Positions 49,661 to 58,493 of a DNA stretch of 64,000 nucleotides are shown here, piece after piece. A program made the position numbers and the translations under genes. The stretch is from an uncultured Duncaniella sp. (lineage in GTDB: Bacteria; Bacteroidota; Bacteroidia; Bacteroidales; Muribaculaceae): positions 248,001 through 312,000 of the forward strand of contig CAJUSW010000001.1 of NCBI GenBank assembly GCA_910589485.1, given 5' to 3'. A model generated the notes under the pieces. The model saw only the letters and a program-made list of their open reading frames with translations, searched no databases and was not told where the DNA came from. The first letter of the stretch is position 1; every line of letters starts with the position of its first letter.

Positions 49661-52297
49661 TTATTTGTAACTCACTGGTATGAGGCTCACAGCCGAGTTA
49701 AGTCCGCTCGGTTGCACCTCCCAATCGCCAAATGAGAATTCCTTGGCGTTGGTCACGCTCGCTATATTGGCATCCTTGAATATGCGCCACTTCACCCCGC
49801 GCCGTTCATAATCGGCGATACGGTTGGCGGGTAGGTTGGTCACATCTATGATTATCTCATTGGTACCTTTGCGCAGATATCGGCCTACATTCAGCCTCAT
49901 CGGCACGGCCCATGCACATCCGGCATCCTCGCCGTTCACAGTCACGCGGGCGCTCTCCCTCACATCCCCTAAATCGAGGATCCAGTCATCGGCTATTGAG
50001 GGATCGGCAAGTTCAACTGCCACCTTATAACGGGCCGTGCCGCTGTTCACCTTCACGCGGGAATCCGGAAGCCTGGTCCACTCCGTGAGCGTGTCGGTCT
50101 CGAAAGTCTCCTTGATCTCAGGGCTACCCGCAGGGAACGATATGCTCCATCCGCGGTCGATCCTCACAGGATCACCGGTCGAGGCCACATAGTTCCACTT
50201 CTCCGCCTCGACTTCACCGGGGAATGTCTTGAGCAACAGCGATTCGCCGGGCGACAGCTGCAATCTCACCATCATCCTCCCGTCATCGCTCCGGCGTGTT
50301 TCAGCCAGACCTTTGGCCCCTGTGAGCGGATCAAATATCATCGCACTGCCACCCTTGACAGCCAACGGCATCCATCCGTCTATCACACTGTCACACAGCA
50401 TGGTGAGGAAATAGTTATGCCCCCCCGCTTCATTTCGCCGACGTATCATGGACACCCCTTTGCGTCTCATCTGTTCACCTCCGTCCCCGATCGACATTGC
50501 AGTTGAAGCCACATCATCGGTGAATATCACGTCGGCACCGGCCGCTTTCATGGCCTCCAGTTTCTTGATAGTTGCCTCAGGCATATTCTTGACCTTGGGC
50601 ACGATCACCGCCCGGTAGCGGTTATCCCCCTTCGAGCGTATCCCGCCGTCAGGCTCCACCACAAGCGAATCGATAAGCCTGTCCGACAGATAATCCACGT
50701 CATAACCGGCCTTGATTATATCATCGACCCACTGCTTTACATCGGGCATCACCCTATCCATCTTGTGAATGTCAAACATCAGGTAATGCCCCCCGCCTTG
50801 ACGGGTGATGATCTCCTCGTATGGGAAATAGAGCAACACATCATTGTCGGGCGATCCGGCCGACAGGAACGACTGGACTCGGGTTATGTATTTGAACAGT
50901 CCGTCAGCATCCTCCCACAGCGAGGCTGTAGGCGACATGTTGATGGACGCATAGAACATCCAGCCCGGGAACTCCACCCCCTTGGGCGAATAAGGCGCTC
51001 CATGGAAATACACATGATTCACTCCCGAACAGAGCATCTGGTCAATCTCGGGCTTGCATCGCGACAGCGGTGTACGGAAATGTTCGGTTAGCCAGGTCAG
51101 GGTCTCGGCCGACGTCAGCCGTTTGCCGGCTACGTGAGCGGCCGAGGAGGCAAACTTCAACACTGCCGGAGCGGCATCGCTTGGCCTTGACGGCCCGGAG
51201 GGATGAAGCCCCGGAATCGAGAAATCAGTCTGTCCGAACGACTCACATTCGGGTATATCCACCGCCGCATACAGGTCAAGTATATTGGCCGGAGATCCAT
51301 GCGACTGGTTCCTTATACGAGCACCATGGGAGTGGGCCCACGCGGTCCACACCTTGGTGAAGTTCTCCTCCAGCAATCTTGCCAGCGTCATGCGGTAATC
51401 ATGCAGCAACTTCCCCCTTTCAGGAGTCTCGCCGTTATCCCCGAGCAGATCGGCTATGCGCAATGCCAGGTCATAACCATGATCACTACTGAACTCCTCA
51501 AGTATATTGTCGCTCCAGTCCGAGCCATACACCTCATACGAATCATTGAAGAAAGTGTTGGGCATCATCCATTCCCGCCCCTTGAAAGCCTGGTCAAACC
51601 GGTCAAGATAACTCTTGACTGCGAGACTGTCGTAATGATTCACCACCAGTCCTTCTCCTCCGGGAGCAGCCCGCTTCACCTTCTGATAAGTGCGCCCCGA
51701 GTATATGGCATACACCCGCCATGACTCCTTACCCTTGGGAGCTTTCCATTCTATGCTCCCGTTCTTGGCCTTTGAGGTGATATCGATCGAGCGCGACGGT
51801 GACACGGCTATGATCCTCTGCAACGTTGCATCAGGCTGTTTGTCGGGTTTGTCGAGTCGCACTTTGAGCTTCTCTCCTGCCGGCACATCCCACTTCAACG
51901 TCACGAGTTTGCGTGCGCTATGATCCGCCGACACGTTAGGTCCGCCAAACGGCCACCCGGTGCCATTGTTCATGTCTATCTGCAGTCCGAGACGGTTGCC
52001 TTCGCTCACAGTGTGCCCGAGCATATCCATCCATCGGTCCGACAGATATTGAATATCATTTGCTTCGTTTCCTTGCACTCCATAGATGGGGGTGATCTCC
52101 ACTCCACCTAAGCCTTGACGGGCAAACTCCTCCAGATTGTAGGTGAGTCCTATTGAATCCACTGCACTTCCGTGCCACCACCAGCGCACAAACGGCCTGT
52201 TCTCCACCGTTTCCTCATACCAGTCGGTAGGCGATGCCGCCCAAAGCAGATTGCCGGCAAGAACACATGCTGTGATGGCTATGTTTCTGATTCTCAT
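49661..52297 (-). CDS. GH106-like alpha-L-rhamnosidase
   Basis: Large exported glycosidase of 878 residues. The signal peptide is about residues 1-20. FVRWWWHGSAVDSIGLTYNL, FARQGLGGVEITPIYGV and QIDMNNGTGWPFGGPNVS near the N-terminus are the family's hallmarks. The middle contains ECESFGQTDFSIPGLHP and MLCSGVNHVYFHGAPYSP, and the C-terminus has a beta-sandwich (NPANRIADYERRGVKW-type end, seen here as LPANRIADYERRGVKWRIF). Relatives cleave terminal alpha-L-rhamnose from rhamnogalacturonan or RG-II. Specific linkage not determinable. It lies between the DUF4450-like gene (23 bp) and GH105 (18 bp). Confidence 0.87.
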   Translation of the reverse strand: MRIRNIAITACVLAGNLLWAASPTDWYEETVENRPFVRWWWHGSAVDSIGLTYNLEEFARQGLGGVEITPIYGVQGNEANDIQYLSDRWMDMLGHTVSEGNRLGLQIDMNNGTGWPFGGPNVSADHSARKLVTLKWDVPAGEKLKVRLDKPDKQPDATLQRIIAVSPSRSIDITSKAKNGSIEWKAPKGKESWRVYAIYSGRTYQKVKRAAPGGEGLVVNHYDSLAVKSYLDRFDQAFKGREWMMPNTFFNDSYEVYGSDWSDNILEEFSSDHGYDLALRIADLLGDNGETPERGKLLHDYRMTLARLLEENFTKVWTAWAHSHGARIRNQSHGSPANILDLYAAVDIPECESFGQTDFSIPGLHPSGPSRPSDAAPAVLKFASSAAHVAGKRLTSAETLTWLTEHFRTPLSRCKPEIDQMLCSGVNHVYFHGAPYSPKGVEFPGWMFYASINMSPTASLWEDADGLFKYITRVQSFLSAGSPDNDVLLYFPYEEIITRQGGGHYLMFDIHKMDRVMPDVKQWVDDIIKAGYDVDYLSDRLIDSLVVEPDGGIRSKGDNRYRAVIVPKVKNMPEATIKKLEAMKAAGADVIFTDDVASTAMSIGDGGEQMRRKGVSMIRRRNEAGGHNYFLTMLCDSVIDGWMPLAVKGGSAMIFDPLTGAKGLAETRRSDDGRMMVRLQLSPGESLLLKTFPGEVEAEKWNYVASTGDPVRIDRGWSISFPAGSPEIKETFETDTLTEWTRLPDSRVKVNSGTARYKVAVELADPSIADDWILDLGDVRESARVTVNGEDAGCAWAVPMRLNVGRYLRKGTNEIIIDVTNLPANRIADYERRGVKWRIFKDANIASVTNAKEFSFGDWEVQPSGLNSAVSLIPVSYK

Positions 52298-52320
52298 GAT
52301 ATATGTACTTTTGATCTGAT

Positions 52321-55300
52321 TTATTTATGCGGACGTTGCAATGTCACGCCCATTATTCCTGCCACAACATCCTGCGACAGCGTTTCGATACCCACCGATT
52401 TCAGCTCTCTTCCCGGATCGGTCACGATATCGAGGAGTATGGCCGCACCTCCGGGCAACATCCTGTCTCCGGGACCTTTCAGCCCATACTTCTCACCGAG
52501 ATCTCGGGAAGCCTCACCCGTAAGCAGGTCCACTCGCATCGGTGGTAGGGTGCCTGACGGTTGCACAAATGCTCCCCCGTCGGTATAGAAATCCTGCTCT
52601 ATCGGAGCCCAGTTCACCGGATTTACCACCGGCACACTGTCGGATGTGCCGTCGGCATACGATACCGTTAGCCGTGCGTTCTCCATTCCCCATTGCATGT
52701 GGTTGGTGCTTCCAGCCATGAGCAGGTATATGTGCGATGCCTTTCCGCTGAGCGGAATGTCGGCCGATGTCGGATAATTGTCCCATAATGTGGTAAACAG
52801 CACATTATCGCCTGTGGCCGGAATCGCGAATGGTATCCCGTGGATATCGACCCTTCCGCCCCTCTCGGCAGCCATCTTTCTGAGCCCCTCATCGTTGATC
52901 TCAGCCGTTAACGCCGGATGACACCACTCACCGATCCCCTGTTCCGGAATCTGGAGCGTCGTCACTCCGGGCCGGGGCGACAGGTACTTGTTGCGGAATA
53001 TATCGCTCACTGACGCATTAACGCATCGTGATATATCGACCGGATCGCATTTCCCGGCTTCAATATCTCGGATTTGTTGTGTGGCGGCCGCCCGGGCAAA
53101 CAGGCTATCCTCTACAGGCGCCTCACTCTCCTCAGGCTTCCACCACCGCAAACATCCTGAGGCCATCTCTACGAAATCTACAGGACCACGTTTCTCCACG
53201 CGCCCCGTAGCCTTCGCGGTTCTTGATGCGCTACGGTCAATCTTCACTACCGATTTCGTTGCGCCCGACACGTTTAGAGATATTCGTGGCTCGGATATAG
53301 AGAGCGTGTCAGCGATCCATGACACATACATCCCGTTCACACTCACTTTATCAACTCCAAGTGCCGGCACCTGGAGGTCAAACATGACATCCCTCGGATA
53401 ATGCCCCTCGATAGTGTAGATATCAGTCATCCCTTTACGCTCATATCTGTATGACAACTCGGGCAACGAGACCGATGCGCTGTCCCAGTCCGACGGTAAT
53501 CCCGGACGTATCACCACCATCTTTCTGTCACTTAGCATATCAGGCCTTATTCCGAAAAGGCCCTCGGTCACAGCTCGGCTCCACACCCCTATCGGATCGG
53601 CAAAGTCGCGGTAACATTCACCTCGGGCGGCATCATACTGGCTTATCTGACCGAAATTGAGCGGTGACGCGCCCGAATACATATTGTCCATCACCACCCC
53701 CTTCATTATGGCATATGCATCATCTGCCCTGTCGGTCATCCAGTAAGCAAGCGCGGTATGCATCACCTCGGCGATAGCGACGTTATTTATACTCCATGAG
53801 TATGGCTTCCACGATGTGGTGGAGAGTGTGTACAGCGAGCTGTCACACCTCAGCGGTATCCTGGGAATATGCCTGTCCACGTATCTCGTGGCGGCATACT
53901 GCTGAAATCTGTCCCCCACGCGTGAATCGATTGCATGATACACCGTCCACAATGCCGGATAGGGATGTAGACGGCCATGACCGCCAAGCTCGCGGTATTC
54001 AGCCCAGCAACCGCTCCCCGGCAGCCATAGCTCGCTGTCGATAGCTTTCTTGATCTCCTCGGCCTCTTTCTCGTAAGGAGATGGATCCTCCCCTATGATC
54101 CGGGCCACACGCGCGGTCATCTTATTGGCGAAATAGTTGTAAGCCGATGAGTGGGTCACAGCCCCTCCGCTGTAATACAGGGCGTCGCTCGCCCATATAC
54201 AGCAATAAGCATCATACAGATGATCTCCGTCAGGATCGAAGTTGCGTTTCTCCCACTCGAGATGCAGTTTCAGCACAGGAAACAGCCGTCGCATAGCCAC
54301 AGTGTCGCCAGTGTGCATAAAGTGTCTCAGCATGGCATCGGCATACACGAGATTCATGTCGTAATGCGACATCTCATTCTTTTTCCCTGGCCTGCGGCAT
54401 ATGTAGCCGTTACTGTACATCGGTGTTCCCCACTTCTTTTCGGCTCTTGCCAAATGTTGCTTGACATCCTGCCTCGGGTGATCATACACCGGGGGAATAT
54501 CCGTGATCTGGTTTCGTGCATAAGTATCGAAATGCTTCAACGCTCGCTCATGCCACCCCAAGGCATCTCCACAGTAGGCTCCTCGCCACCCTAAATGCGA
54601 TGTGCGCCACCCTATCGAGCCATGAAGCCATGCCTCACCGCTCCATATCCCGTCGGCAGCCACGGCAAGCGCGCCCCCGATAGGATTGATATACGGGTCG
54701 GGCGTAGAGATGGATACGGTCGAGGCCAGTTGCTCCCGCTCCCTCTCAGCTTGTACTGACAATTCATCCAACGGCCTTGATGCAAGCGTCTCGTCGGGGA
54801 AATATCCCACCACCCGACTATCACCGGGTTTGAGTTCGATCACGCCGGTGTACACGTTATCCTCCACCTTACAGTCTCCGTCGGCAGAAATCACGAGATA
54901 CACCATCTTGCGCTCCTTGGATCCGTATTCCACTGTAACCCGGTCGCCCGACACGGTAATCACATTATCCTTGCAATACTCAGGCTTAAGGTCGAAGCAA
55001 TCGGGAGCATCCACTCCGAGATCACCCTCCCTGTAGAACTTCCGTCCGCTTACACCGCCGAACTTCACCGGGATACTCACTGCCGCCTCCGTATTGTTTC
55101 GTATCCTCCACATTGCGGCATCGGCCGATCTCAGCACCTGAGCCTGCACCTCAACGCCCCCCTGCTCATAATCCATGCGCCCCGGCGTATATCGGGCAGT
55201 GCACCTCCCGTCTGGCAAGGCAAACTCAATGTGCCCTCCCATACCCGGAAGATAGATACCGAACACAGGCACGTCACTGCACTCCATGCGGAAACCGGAA

Positions 55301-55452
55301 TGTGCGCCATACAGGGCCCTGTTGTACAGTCTCTTGCCATCGGTACACACCGCGGCATCACCGTCCGGCCTGTAATGAAGCCGGTCGGCAACGGTGGCAT
55401 GCACGGCGACTGTCCACAATGCCAATATCAATATTGTGGCGATTCTTCGCAT
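52321..55452 (-). CDS. Large exported glycosidase-like protein with DUF4450-type N-terminus
   Basis: The start is set at 55452 (MRRIATILILALWTVAVHA, a good signal peptide), giving 1043 residues; the longer ORF start at 55539 would overlap the upstream gene. The N-terminal part (RLYNRALYGAHSGFRMECSD, FGIYLPGMGGHIEFAL) resembles the DUF4450 domain by memory. A middle (alpha/alpha)6 barrel has GWRGAYCGDALGWHERALKH, YDAYCCIWASDALYYSGG and SWKPYSWSINNVAIAEVMH. The C-terminal third holds beta-domains. The family has no activity I can name with confidence; a glycoside hydrolase acting on the same rhamnose-containing glycan is inferred. Confidence 0.75.
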   Translation of the reverse strand: MRRIATILILALWTVAVHATVADRLHYRPDGDAAVCTDGKRLYNRALYGAHSGFRMECSDVPVFGIYLPGMGGHIEFALPDGRCTARYTPGRMDYEQGGVEVQAQVLRSADAAMWRIRNNTEAAVSIPVKFGGVSGRKFYREGDLGVDAPDCFDLKPEYCKDNVITVSGDRVTVEYGSKERKMVYLVISADGDCKVEDNVYTGVIELKPGDSRVVGYFPDETLASRPLDELSVQAEREREQLASTVSISTPDPYINPIGGALAVAADGIWSGEAWLHGSIGWRTSHLGWRGAYCGDALGWHERALKHFDTYARNQITDIPPVYDHPRQDVKQHLARAEKKWGTPMYSNGYICRRPGKKNEMSHYDMNLVYADAMLRHFMHTGDTVAMRRLFPVLKLHLEWEKRNFDPDGDHLYDAYCCIWASDALYYSGGAVTHSSAYNYFANKMTARVARIIGEDPSPYEKEAEEIKKAIDSELWLPGSGCWAEYRELGGHGRLHPYPALWTVYHAIDSRVGDRFQQYAATRYVDRHIPRIPLRCDSSLYTLSTTSWKPYSWSINNVAIAEVMHTALAYWMTDRADDAYAIMKGVVMDNMYSGASPLNFGQISQYDAARGECYRDFADPIGVWSRAVTEGLFGIRPDMLSDRKMVVIRPGLPSDWDSASVSLPELSYRYERKGMTDIYTIEGHYPRDVMFDLQVPALGVDKVSVNGMYVSWIADTLSISEPRISLNVSGATKSVVKIDRSASRTAKATGRVEKRGPVDFVEMASGCLRWWKPEESEAPVEDSLFARAAATQQIRDIEAGKCDPVDISRCVNASVSDIFRNKYLSPRPGVTTLQIPEQGIGEWCHPALTAEINDEGLRKMAAERGGRVDIHGIPFAIPATGDNVLFTTLWDNYPTSADIPLSGKASHIYLLMAGSTNHMQWGMENARLTVSYADGTSDSVPVVNPVNWAPIEQDFYTDGGAFVQPSGTLPPMRVDLLTGEASRDLGEKYGLKGPGDRMLPGGAAILLDIVTDPGRELKSVGIETLSQDVVAGIMGVTLQRPHK

Positions 55453-55499
55453 AATATCGAGGATCTCGGGTAAGAATTTGTCGAAAAGTGAGTCAGAAC

Positions 55500-57602
55500 T
55501 CAAGGCAACGGCTTGATCCCTTCCCAACGCACATTCCATGTGCCATCCTTAGGGAAACCGGGATTCTTCACCTCACAGCCGTCCCATCCGGCAGTCATGA
55601 GGGCGATTGCGGTGAGCAACCCTCCATTGCCGGGCAGATAACAGCGCAGACGGGCATCTTGATAATTATGTCCGTTGGGCAGATACGTGTTGGTCCGCTT
55701 ATCCATGAGCAAGGCATTCAGTGCTTTCTCCGGCTCTCCGAGTCGGGTGGCACACATGGCCGTGGTAGGATAATCCCAGCCCCAAGTCTTGTCCCAGTTC
55801 CAGTTGTCATATATCCAGTCGAATGTCGAGTTCATGATATCATGCTCGAGCAACGGTGATTCAGGCAGAATACCGAGCGCACCGAGCACCGCCATATGAT
55901 CGGAGGTGAAACGGATATCCTGATAGGTCTGCGGGGCAGTTTCGGCAGCCAGATACAACGAATCCTTGGACGCGAGACGTGAAAGCGACCCGGCTATCTC
56001 ATCCCACCGGGCCTCGCGGGGCTGGCCGTGACGTTCACGCCACTTGTTGGCCGTGAGCAGGCCGAAATGCCAATAGGATAGTTCAAATGGAGGATTGACC
56101 GTCTCACTGGCTCTCAACGTCTCCTGTGCCGGGATAACTCCTCTTAAAGTGTAACGCTGATTGGGCGCATCATAGGTGGCGAATGAAGCCATGAACTTGG
56201 CAGTTTCATCCACCATCGACGCATATTCGCGGGTTATCCCCGACGCGGGAGCCGCCCGGTGCATCAGCTCGGCAAGATATATCAGATGCGGTTGCTGCCA
56301 TATCAGGAACGAGCCCACCTTCGACGGGGCCTCTATGCCCGACGGATCGGTCATCTTCATCCATCTTACTCCATCAAATCCCTGACGTTCCGCGATCTGA
56401 CGCGCCACGGGAAGCGCCGACTTATACCATGGGAGTGTGCGGGCAAGAAGATTCTCATGACCGTAGAGCGGGAATTGGGCCTGATGCCACCATATCATCT
56501 CCAGATGGAATTTACCGAACCACGAGTTATAGGTGAGACCTGTCTCCTGCGGAGGTGTGGATCCTGCACACTGCACTGCGAGCAGATATTGCGACAACAC
56601 CACGCGCCGTTCCAACTCATGTGCCCGCGGATCGGTGCAACCGCTGAAATCAACCACTCCGCCAGCGCGCCAGAAGTAATCCCAGTATCGGGATGCCTCA
56701 TCCATAACCTCACGGGCTGTGACCGATGGTCTGTCGGCCATCTCGGGGGTAAACTCGGCTGTAAAACTCCATTTATCGGTAAGCGGTGTTATCACCCACT
56801 CGTTGCGCCCGGCAAGTTCGGTCCTCACATCTCCGTCCCAGGTTATATTCACATAGTAATATGTACTGTCGAGACTATGGCGCAGCACGGCCATGTTATC
56901 GCCCGCTTTCACCAACTCGGTGATATGCTTATCATCTGCGCTCCAGTCACATGCATCATCGGCATGCGCGCCGGTGGGATAGGGAAATCTGAACGCCACG
57001 GGTGTGCGCCGGCTCGATGAGATCTCCACCGACACCATATCGCGGTCGGGATGACACGCGGTGCGCACAGTGGCAGGCACCCCGTCAACCTTATAACTGG
57101 AGTTAATCACGCCGTTCCACATGTCCAGACGCTGATCCACCGACGATAACATTTCAGGCTTTAACCCATCAAACCCTATCACTCCGAGATGGAGACGGTG
57201 AGGATTCACGCGATACCATTCGCATGCCTCCTTGCCACGCACAGGTTCTTTCAGCTGGGTGGAATACAGCTCCTTATGTCCATGGCCGAAGTCATATTCC
57301 TGCAGTGTCTCGGTGTGGAGATAATTCTCAGGGTTCGGAAATGCATGCCACCCCCATTGACTTTGGGTCCCTAAAGGCACGCCTTTACTATAATACTCCT
57401 GAAATGACTGCAAGCCGGTAGGGTCCACCGTGAAAGCAAACTCCCCGTTACCTACAGTAAGAGACGCCAGGGTGTCAATTGATACTACATGAGGATTATT
57501 GCGCTCCACAAGGGCCTTCCGGTCGATCGTATCGGCCGACGCGACACTTCCGCCCATGGCAAGAATGGCAGTTGCGACAATGGATAACGATATGTGATTC
57601 AT
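55500..57602 (-). CDS. Exported (alpha/alpha)6-barrel glycosidase-like protein
   Basis: 700 residues with a signal peptide (about 1-23, IVATAILAMGGSVASA). The N-terminal beta-sandwich (LASLTVGNGEFAFTVDPTGL, SQWGWHAFPNPENYL) leads into a helical barrel with NSWFGKFHLEMIWWHQAQFP, SFLIWQQPHLIYLAELM and DKTWGWDYPTTAMCATRLGE. The plan matches clan GH-L-like enzymes (GH65/GH95 neighbourhood), where the carboxylates in FHLEMIWWH and TWGWDYP would be candidate acids. The exact family and substrate are uncertain. First gene of the carbohydrate operon; the next gene starts 47 bp after its stop. Confidence 0.72.
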   Translation of the reverse strand: MNHISLSIVATAILAMGGSVASADTIDRKALVERNNPHVVSIDTLASLTVGNGEFAFTVDPTGLQSFQEYYSKGVPLGTQSQWGWHAFPNPENYLHTETLQEYDFGHGHKELYSTQLKEPVRGKEACEWYRVNPHRLHLGVIGFDGLKPEMLSSVDQRLDMWNGVINSSYKVDGVPATVRTACHPDRDMVSVEISSSRRTPVAFRFPYPTGAHADDACDWSADDKHITELVKAGDNMAVLRHSLDSTYYYVNITWDGDVRTELAGRNEWVITPLTDKWSFTAEFTPEMADRPSVTAREVMDEASRYWDYFWRAGGVVDFSGCTDPRAHELERRVVLSQYLLAVQCAGSTPPQETGLTYNSWFGKFHLEMIWWHQAQFPLYGHENLLARTLPWYKSALPVARQIAERQGFDGVRWMKMTDPSGIEAPSKVGSFLIWQQPHLIYLAELMHRAAPASGITREYASMVDETAKFMASFATYDAPNQRYTLRGVIPAQETLRASETVNPPFELSYWHFGLLTANKWRERHGQPREARWDEIAGSLSRLASKDSLYLAAETAPQTYQDIRFTSDHMAVLGALGILPESPLLEHDIMNSTFDWIYDNWNWDKTWGWDYPTTAMCATRLGEPEKALNALLMDKRTNTYLPNGHNYQDARLRCYLPGNGGLLTAIALMTAGWDGCEVKNPGFPKDGTWNVRWEGIKPLP

Positions 57603-57640
57603 ATGATCGTTTAAGGTAAGTTTTTACTAATGGTATAGTA

Positions 57641-57648
57641 CAAAGTTA
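57641..57648 (-). promoter_or_regulatory. Putative -7 box (TAACTTTG) of the carbohydrate operon
   Basis: TAACTTTG on the minus strand, 38 bp upstream of the first operon ATG. No -33 TTTG at the standard spacing, which would suit a promoter that needs an activator. Confidence 0.5.
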
Positions 57649-57769
57649 ATGAAACTTTTCCACCCTTTCAGCACCAACAGCGATAATTACCCAAAATCAC
57701 GCATGATTGAACGAAAATCCCACATATTCTCCAGCCCCATCCCTCCGTTAAACCCCAATATCAGCAATG

Positions 57770-57884
57770 GGCATACAAAAAGCATGCCGTTTCTCACGAA
57801 TCGACATGCTTAAAACTTAATTGCTATGTACCTTATAGATTTACCTATTAATTACTGATGAAAATTTTACACATCGCAAAGTTA
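57770..57884 (-). ncRNA. Candidate small RNA or separate leader transcript
   Basis: A -7 box TAACTTTG (57884-57877) and, about 70 bp downstream, a hairpin AAGCATG/CATGCTT (57811-57805 with 57786-57780) followed by a T-run (the A-run at 57777-57781) would define a transcript of about 95 nt with no ORF. Only signal positions support this. It could also be two unrelated features. Confidence 0.3.
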
Positions 57885-58122
57885 ACGAAAAATACACCGT
57901 CCGAAGCACACATATCCGCTCATCTAAATAAAATATAAATCAAATCAGTTATATAAATCTAAATATTAGCACTTTATAATAATCAATACCGTTTGTATAT
58001 CTAAACTAAAATTAAGAAAAATACCTGATTATTTTCATAATTTCTCCTAATCTGCGCCCACTTGCCACTTCTCCACACGGACACTTCCTGCCGTTTCCTC
58101 CTGTCCCTCCCGACGGCCTACA

Positions 58123-58153
58123 AAAAAGAGCTGACTTCATCTCGAAGGCAGCC
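58123..58153 (-). terminator. Hairpin with T-run in the noncoding region
   Basis: On the minus strand GCTGCCTTC (58153-58145) pairs with GAAGTCAGC (58139-58131) with one mismatch, followed by TCTTTTTTG. A convincing terminator with no gene directly in front of it; the nearest upstream gene on this strand ends 340 bp away and already has its own terminator. Confidence 0.6.
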
Positions 58154-58327
58154 CGTCGCTTGTTCTTACGTTTAATTCTTTGTCTAACGAAAACCCAATC
58201 TATTACCTGATCTAATAATCTGAGAACTTATATCTTTTCTACCATAAATTGTACCTAAACCTTATTGATATAATCTCTATTAATAATGGTGTCAAGTATA
58301 TGATTCTAATTTTTTACACTGCAAAAT

Positions 58328-58359
58328 TAAGGTGTTGCACTCATGAATGCAACACCTTA
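58328..58359 (-). terminator. Terminator of the DUF6377-like regulator gene
   Basis: Perfect 12-bp arms TAAGGTGTTGCA (58328-58339) and TGCAACACCTTA (58348-58359), then AATTTTG on the minus strand, 135 bp after the gene stop. The tail also reads TAATTTTG, a -7-like box, so it could start a new transcript. Confidence 0.75.
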
Positions 58360-58493
58360 CTATGCCAATCAAAATGTATGTAACGAAATCTAAATATGTT
58401 TCATCTGATTATCAATAATATACACTTGTATAAACTAAATATAATCTAAACGGAAATATAAGGTAAAATCACTGTTTAACCAACCATCAGCCA

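Larger units (their letters stand above)
57603..58493. other. Long noncoding region between regulator and carbohydrate operon
   Basis: 891 bp, A/T-rich, with no supported ORF on either strand. On the minus strand it holds the regulator terminator (58359-58328), a hairpin with T-run (58153-58123), a -7 box TAACTTTG at 57884-57877 followed by a hairpin with T-run at 57811-57775, and a second TAACTTTG at 57648-57641 before the first operon gene. Confidence 0.7.
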
